Assembly (NCBI RefSeq): GCF_035989265.1
Contig: NZ_JAYKZX010000003.1
Span: 992,001 to 1,056,000 of the forward strand
Direction of reading: 5' to 3'
Origin: Sphingobium sp. HWE2-09
Lineage (GTDB): Bacteria > Pseudomonadota > Alphaproteobacteria > Sphingomonadales > Sphingomonadaceae
DNA length: 64,000 nt
Shown: positions 62,207 through 64,000 of the stretch, in pieces
Position numbering within the stretch: the first letter of the stretch is position 1
How the letters are laid out: the number at the start of each line of letters is the position of its first letter
Program-made: the position numbers and the translations under genes
Notes under the pieces: generated by a model
What the model saw: the letters and a program-made list of their open reading frames with translations, nothing else
What the model was told of the DNA's origin: nothing
The model's database searches: none

Positions 62207-63466
62207 TCAGGGACACAAGTCGCCCGACAGCTGTAAATGGTCAACAAGGGTTAACCATGATTGTTCGATCCGGGCAATCAGCCGTGTGTCGCTCAAATCC
62301 TTGGGTTCGATCAATTCTGGCCAATATTGGGACACGATCGCCGCAATATCGTCCAGTCGCGCTTCATCGACCAGAAAGCGCGGATCGATATCGGCGGGAT
62401 CTGCCACCACGCGCAGCCGCAGGCAGGCAGGACCGCCGCCATTGGCCATGGACTGCCGCACATCGACCGGCACAAGGCGGCGGATCGGGCCGTTGCCCGC
62501 GATCATGCCTTGCAACCATGACCAGACCGTTGGCGTCTCCTGCGCTTCGGTCGGCAGCACCAGCGCCATCGTCCTGTCAGGCAGAGTGACGAGCTGTGCA
62601 TTGAAGAGATAGGATGCGATCGCGTCGGCCAGGCTGACCGCGCTGGCGGGCACCTCCACGATCTCGACGCAGGGCAGCGCCGCGCGCAGACCGGCGTAGA
62701 AAGCCTCCTTGTCGGCAAAGGCCTGTTCGTGGGTGAAGAGCACGCGCTCGTTCGCCACGGCAACGACATCATTGTGAAACGCACCCGCCGCGATCGCCGC
62801 TTCGGACTGTTCCACAAACAGGGTGCGCACCGGGTCCAGCCCGTGCAGCCGCGCCACCGCCTTGCTCGCTTCCCGATGCTGGCGAGCCGGAAATGCGCCG
62901 CCCGACCGGCCATAGACGAAGACTTCGACGCCCGGCTGGTCGTGCCGTTCGGCCAGGCGCATGTGATTGGCCGCGCCTTCGTCGCCAAAGGGCGCGGGGA
63001 TGGGATCATGCACCACAAAGGCGCGGGGGTCCGAAAAGGCGATGCGCAACTGCGCCAATGTCTGCGGCCATTCATGGCTGCGATGCGGCATGGTGACGAG
63101 GTTGGCGACGGTCAGGTGGGTGCGCCCGTCCGCCGTGTCGCTGGCAGGCGAGATGGTCGCGGCGTTGGCGGCCCACATGGACGAAGCGGACATGGCGGCC
63201 GCGCGAATATGCGGATCGGCATCGCCCACATCGGTGCCCAGCTTGGTCAGCCAGGCGACGTCTGGTCGCCATTGCGGCAGGAAGATGCCTTGGGTCAGGC
63301 CCAGCCGGATATTGCCGCGCATTTTCTCCAGCCCTTGCAAGGCCGCCGCGCGCGGGTGCGACACTGCCCCCGCATTGCGCGCCGATGCCAGGTTGCCCAG
63401 GCTAAGCCCCGCATAATTATGGCTGGGACCGATGATCCCGTCGAAATTGATTTCGCGAACGCTCAT
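62207..63466 (-). CDS. astB: N-succinylarginine dihydrolase
   Basis: The 419-residue amidinotransferase-fold enzyme converts N-succinylarginine to N-succinylornithine, two NH3 and CO2. The catalytic Cys lies in NGGGPACLRLRVV near residue 352 and the catalytic His in GAFHNDVVAVAN near 228. The N-terminal INFDGIIGPSHNYAGLSLGN is conserved. It overlaps astA by ATGA. It is part of the AST arginine catabolic route. Confidence 0.95.
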   Translation of the reverse strand: MSVREINFDGIIGPSHNYAGLSLGNLASARNAGAVSHPRAAALQGLEKMRGNIRLGLTQGIFLPQWRPDVAWLTKLGTDVGDADPHIRAAAMSASSMWAANAATISPASDTADGRTHLTVANLVTMPHRSHEWPQTLAQLRIAFSDPRAFVVHDPIPAPFGDEGAANHMRLAERHDQPGVEVFVYGRSGGAFPARQHREASKAVARLHGLDPVRTLFVEQSEAAIAAGAFHNDVVAVANERVLFTHEQAFADKEAFYAGLRAALPCVEIVEVPASAVSLADAIASYLFNAQLVTLPDRTMALVLPTEAQETPTVWSWLQGMIAGNGPIRRLVPVDVRQSMANGGGPACLRLRVVADPADIDPRFLVDEARLDDIAAIVSQYWPELIEPKDLSDTRLIARIEQSWLTLVDHLQLSGDLCP

Positions 63467-64000
63467 GCCCGCACCGCCATGGTGAAGGCGCCGCCCGCTT
63501 CCAGTCCCAGCCGCGCCGCGCTCGCGGCGTCGAGCGAGATCGCGCCGTCCGCCCCTTCCTGAACATAGCCCCAGGTGCAGCGATAGTCCGCCAACTGGCC
63601 GGTAGCGATCAGCATCTTGTCGCCGCCCTTGTCATGGGTGGCGGCCAAGGTGACGTCCCGCGCGCCCGCGATCGTCTTCAACTGGTCGATCTGCCCCACC
63701 ATGGTCGGGCCGCCGTCGAAAATATCGACATAGCCCGCATTGTCGAATCCTTCCGTCTCCAGCATCCGCATCGCCGCGCGGCCATTGGGGTGGGGCAGGC
63801 CGATGACGGCGCGCGCGCTGTCGGTCAGCATCGCGGTATAGATCGGCGTCTTGGGCATCAGGTCGGCGATGAACTGGTTGCCGTTGACCGCGTTGAACTC
63901 GTCCGCTTCCTGGAAACTCATGCCGAAGAATCGCCCCGCCAGCCCATCCCAGAAGGGCGATCCGCCCGCTTCGTCGATCACCCCGCGCAATTCGGCGATC
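63463..64000 (-). CDS. astA: Arginine N-succinyltransferase (partial, N-terminus outside window)
   Basis: The visible 179 residues are the C-terminal half of AstA, which transfers succinate from succinyl-CoA to arginine. Motifs include LRGVIDEAGGSPFWDGLAGR, FFGMSFQEADEFNAVNG, KTPIYTAMLTDSARAVIG and EGFDNAGYVDIFDGGPTM. The frame is open to the edge of the window, so the start is missing. It overlaps astB (ATGA). Confidence 0.93.
   Translation of the reverse strand, partial: IAELRGVIDEAGGSPFWDGLAGRFFGMSFQEADEFNAVNGNQFIADLMPKTPIYTAMLTDSARAVIGLPHPNGRAAMRMLETEGFDNAGYVDIFDGGPTMVGQIDQLKTIAGARDVTLAATHDKGGDKMLIATGQLADYRCTWGYVQEGADGAISLDAASAARLGLEAGGAFTMAVRA

Overview
The window is chromosomal DNA from a high-GC alphaproteobacterium, most likely a member of the Sphingomonadaceae (Sphingobium/Sphingomonas type). 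The evidence is the combination of a ChpT phosphotransferase (CckA-ChpT-CtrA relay), a glnBA operon, an mreBCD-mrdA-rodA cell-shape operon, tig-clpP-clpX, a FecI/FecR pair, a TonB-dependent receptor, and dispersed palindromic repeats. Most genes are core housekeeping genes. There is no prophage, transposase, integrase or CRISPR array.

Layout. 1-3658: end of a surface-polysaccharide cluster (glycosyltransferase, FkbM methyltransferase, large membrane protein) with ATGA-type overlaps. 3895-5848: FecR/ECF sigma pair and a Pro-rich small protein. 5980-11048: tRNA-Leu, trigger factor, a dolichol-phosphate-mannose-type glycosyltransferase, clpP and clpX. 11359-13935: TonB-dependent receptor. 14247-17404: mtgA, then an MFS transporter divergent from a tetR-GNAT pair. 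17491-20604: rpoH, rluD, a JAMM peptidase and chpT. 20893-25317: glnA and glnB (with a candidate sigma-54 promoter and two tandem NtrC-like palindromes), map, a CinA-type domain protein, cytochrome c and tRNA-Lys. 25424-31113: mreB-mreC-mreD-mrdA-rodA on the minus strand. 31275-46605: mutL, a MaoC hydratase, phoD, a hypoxanthine-DNA glycosylase, ychF, a DUF983 protein, a glutaminyl cyclase, ygfZ, pyrC, rarD, pgm and pth. 46761-57239: rplY, two tandem TraB/GumN proteins, glyQ and glyS, ppdK and two tRNA-Arg genes. 57249-64000: cobQ, TadE/TadG-like pilus genes, a Phd-PAS regulator and astB/astA of arginine succinyltransferase catabolism (astA runs off the window).

Most unusual content. (i) A Vsr-like DUF559 nuclease gene sits between glyQ and glyS. 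It is bounded by 48-nt inverted repeats whose inner hairpin differs between the two ends but keeps its pairing and its GCA loop. (ii) Palindromic repeats have inserted in frame in protein-coding genes: twice in glyS and once in the N-terminus of the glutaminyl cyclase. (iii) mreD has a frameshift near its 3' end that joins it in frame to mrdA, and mrdA itself appears shifted at a C-run just before rodA. These may be real mutations or sequence errors. (iv) A Phd/YefM-like antitoxin domain is fused to two PAS-like domains with no toxin nearby.

Reading-frame calls come from translation, motif recognition and start-site context only. No database search was run.
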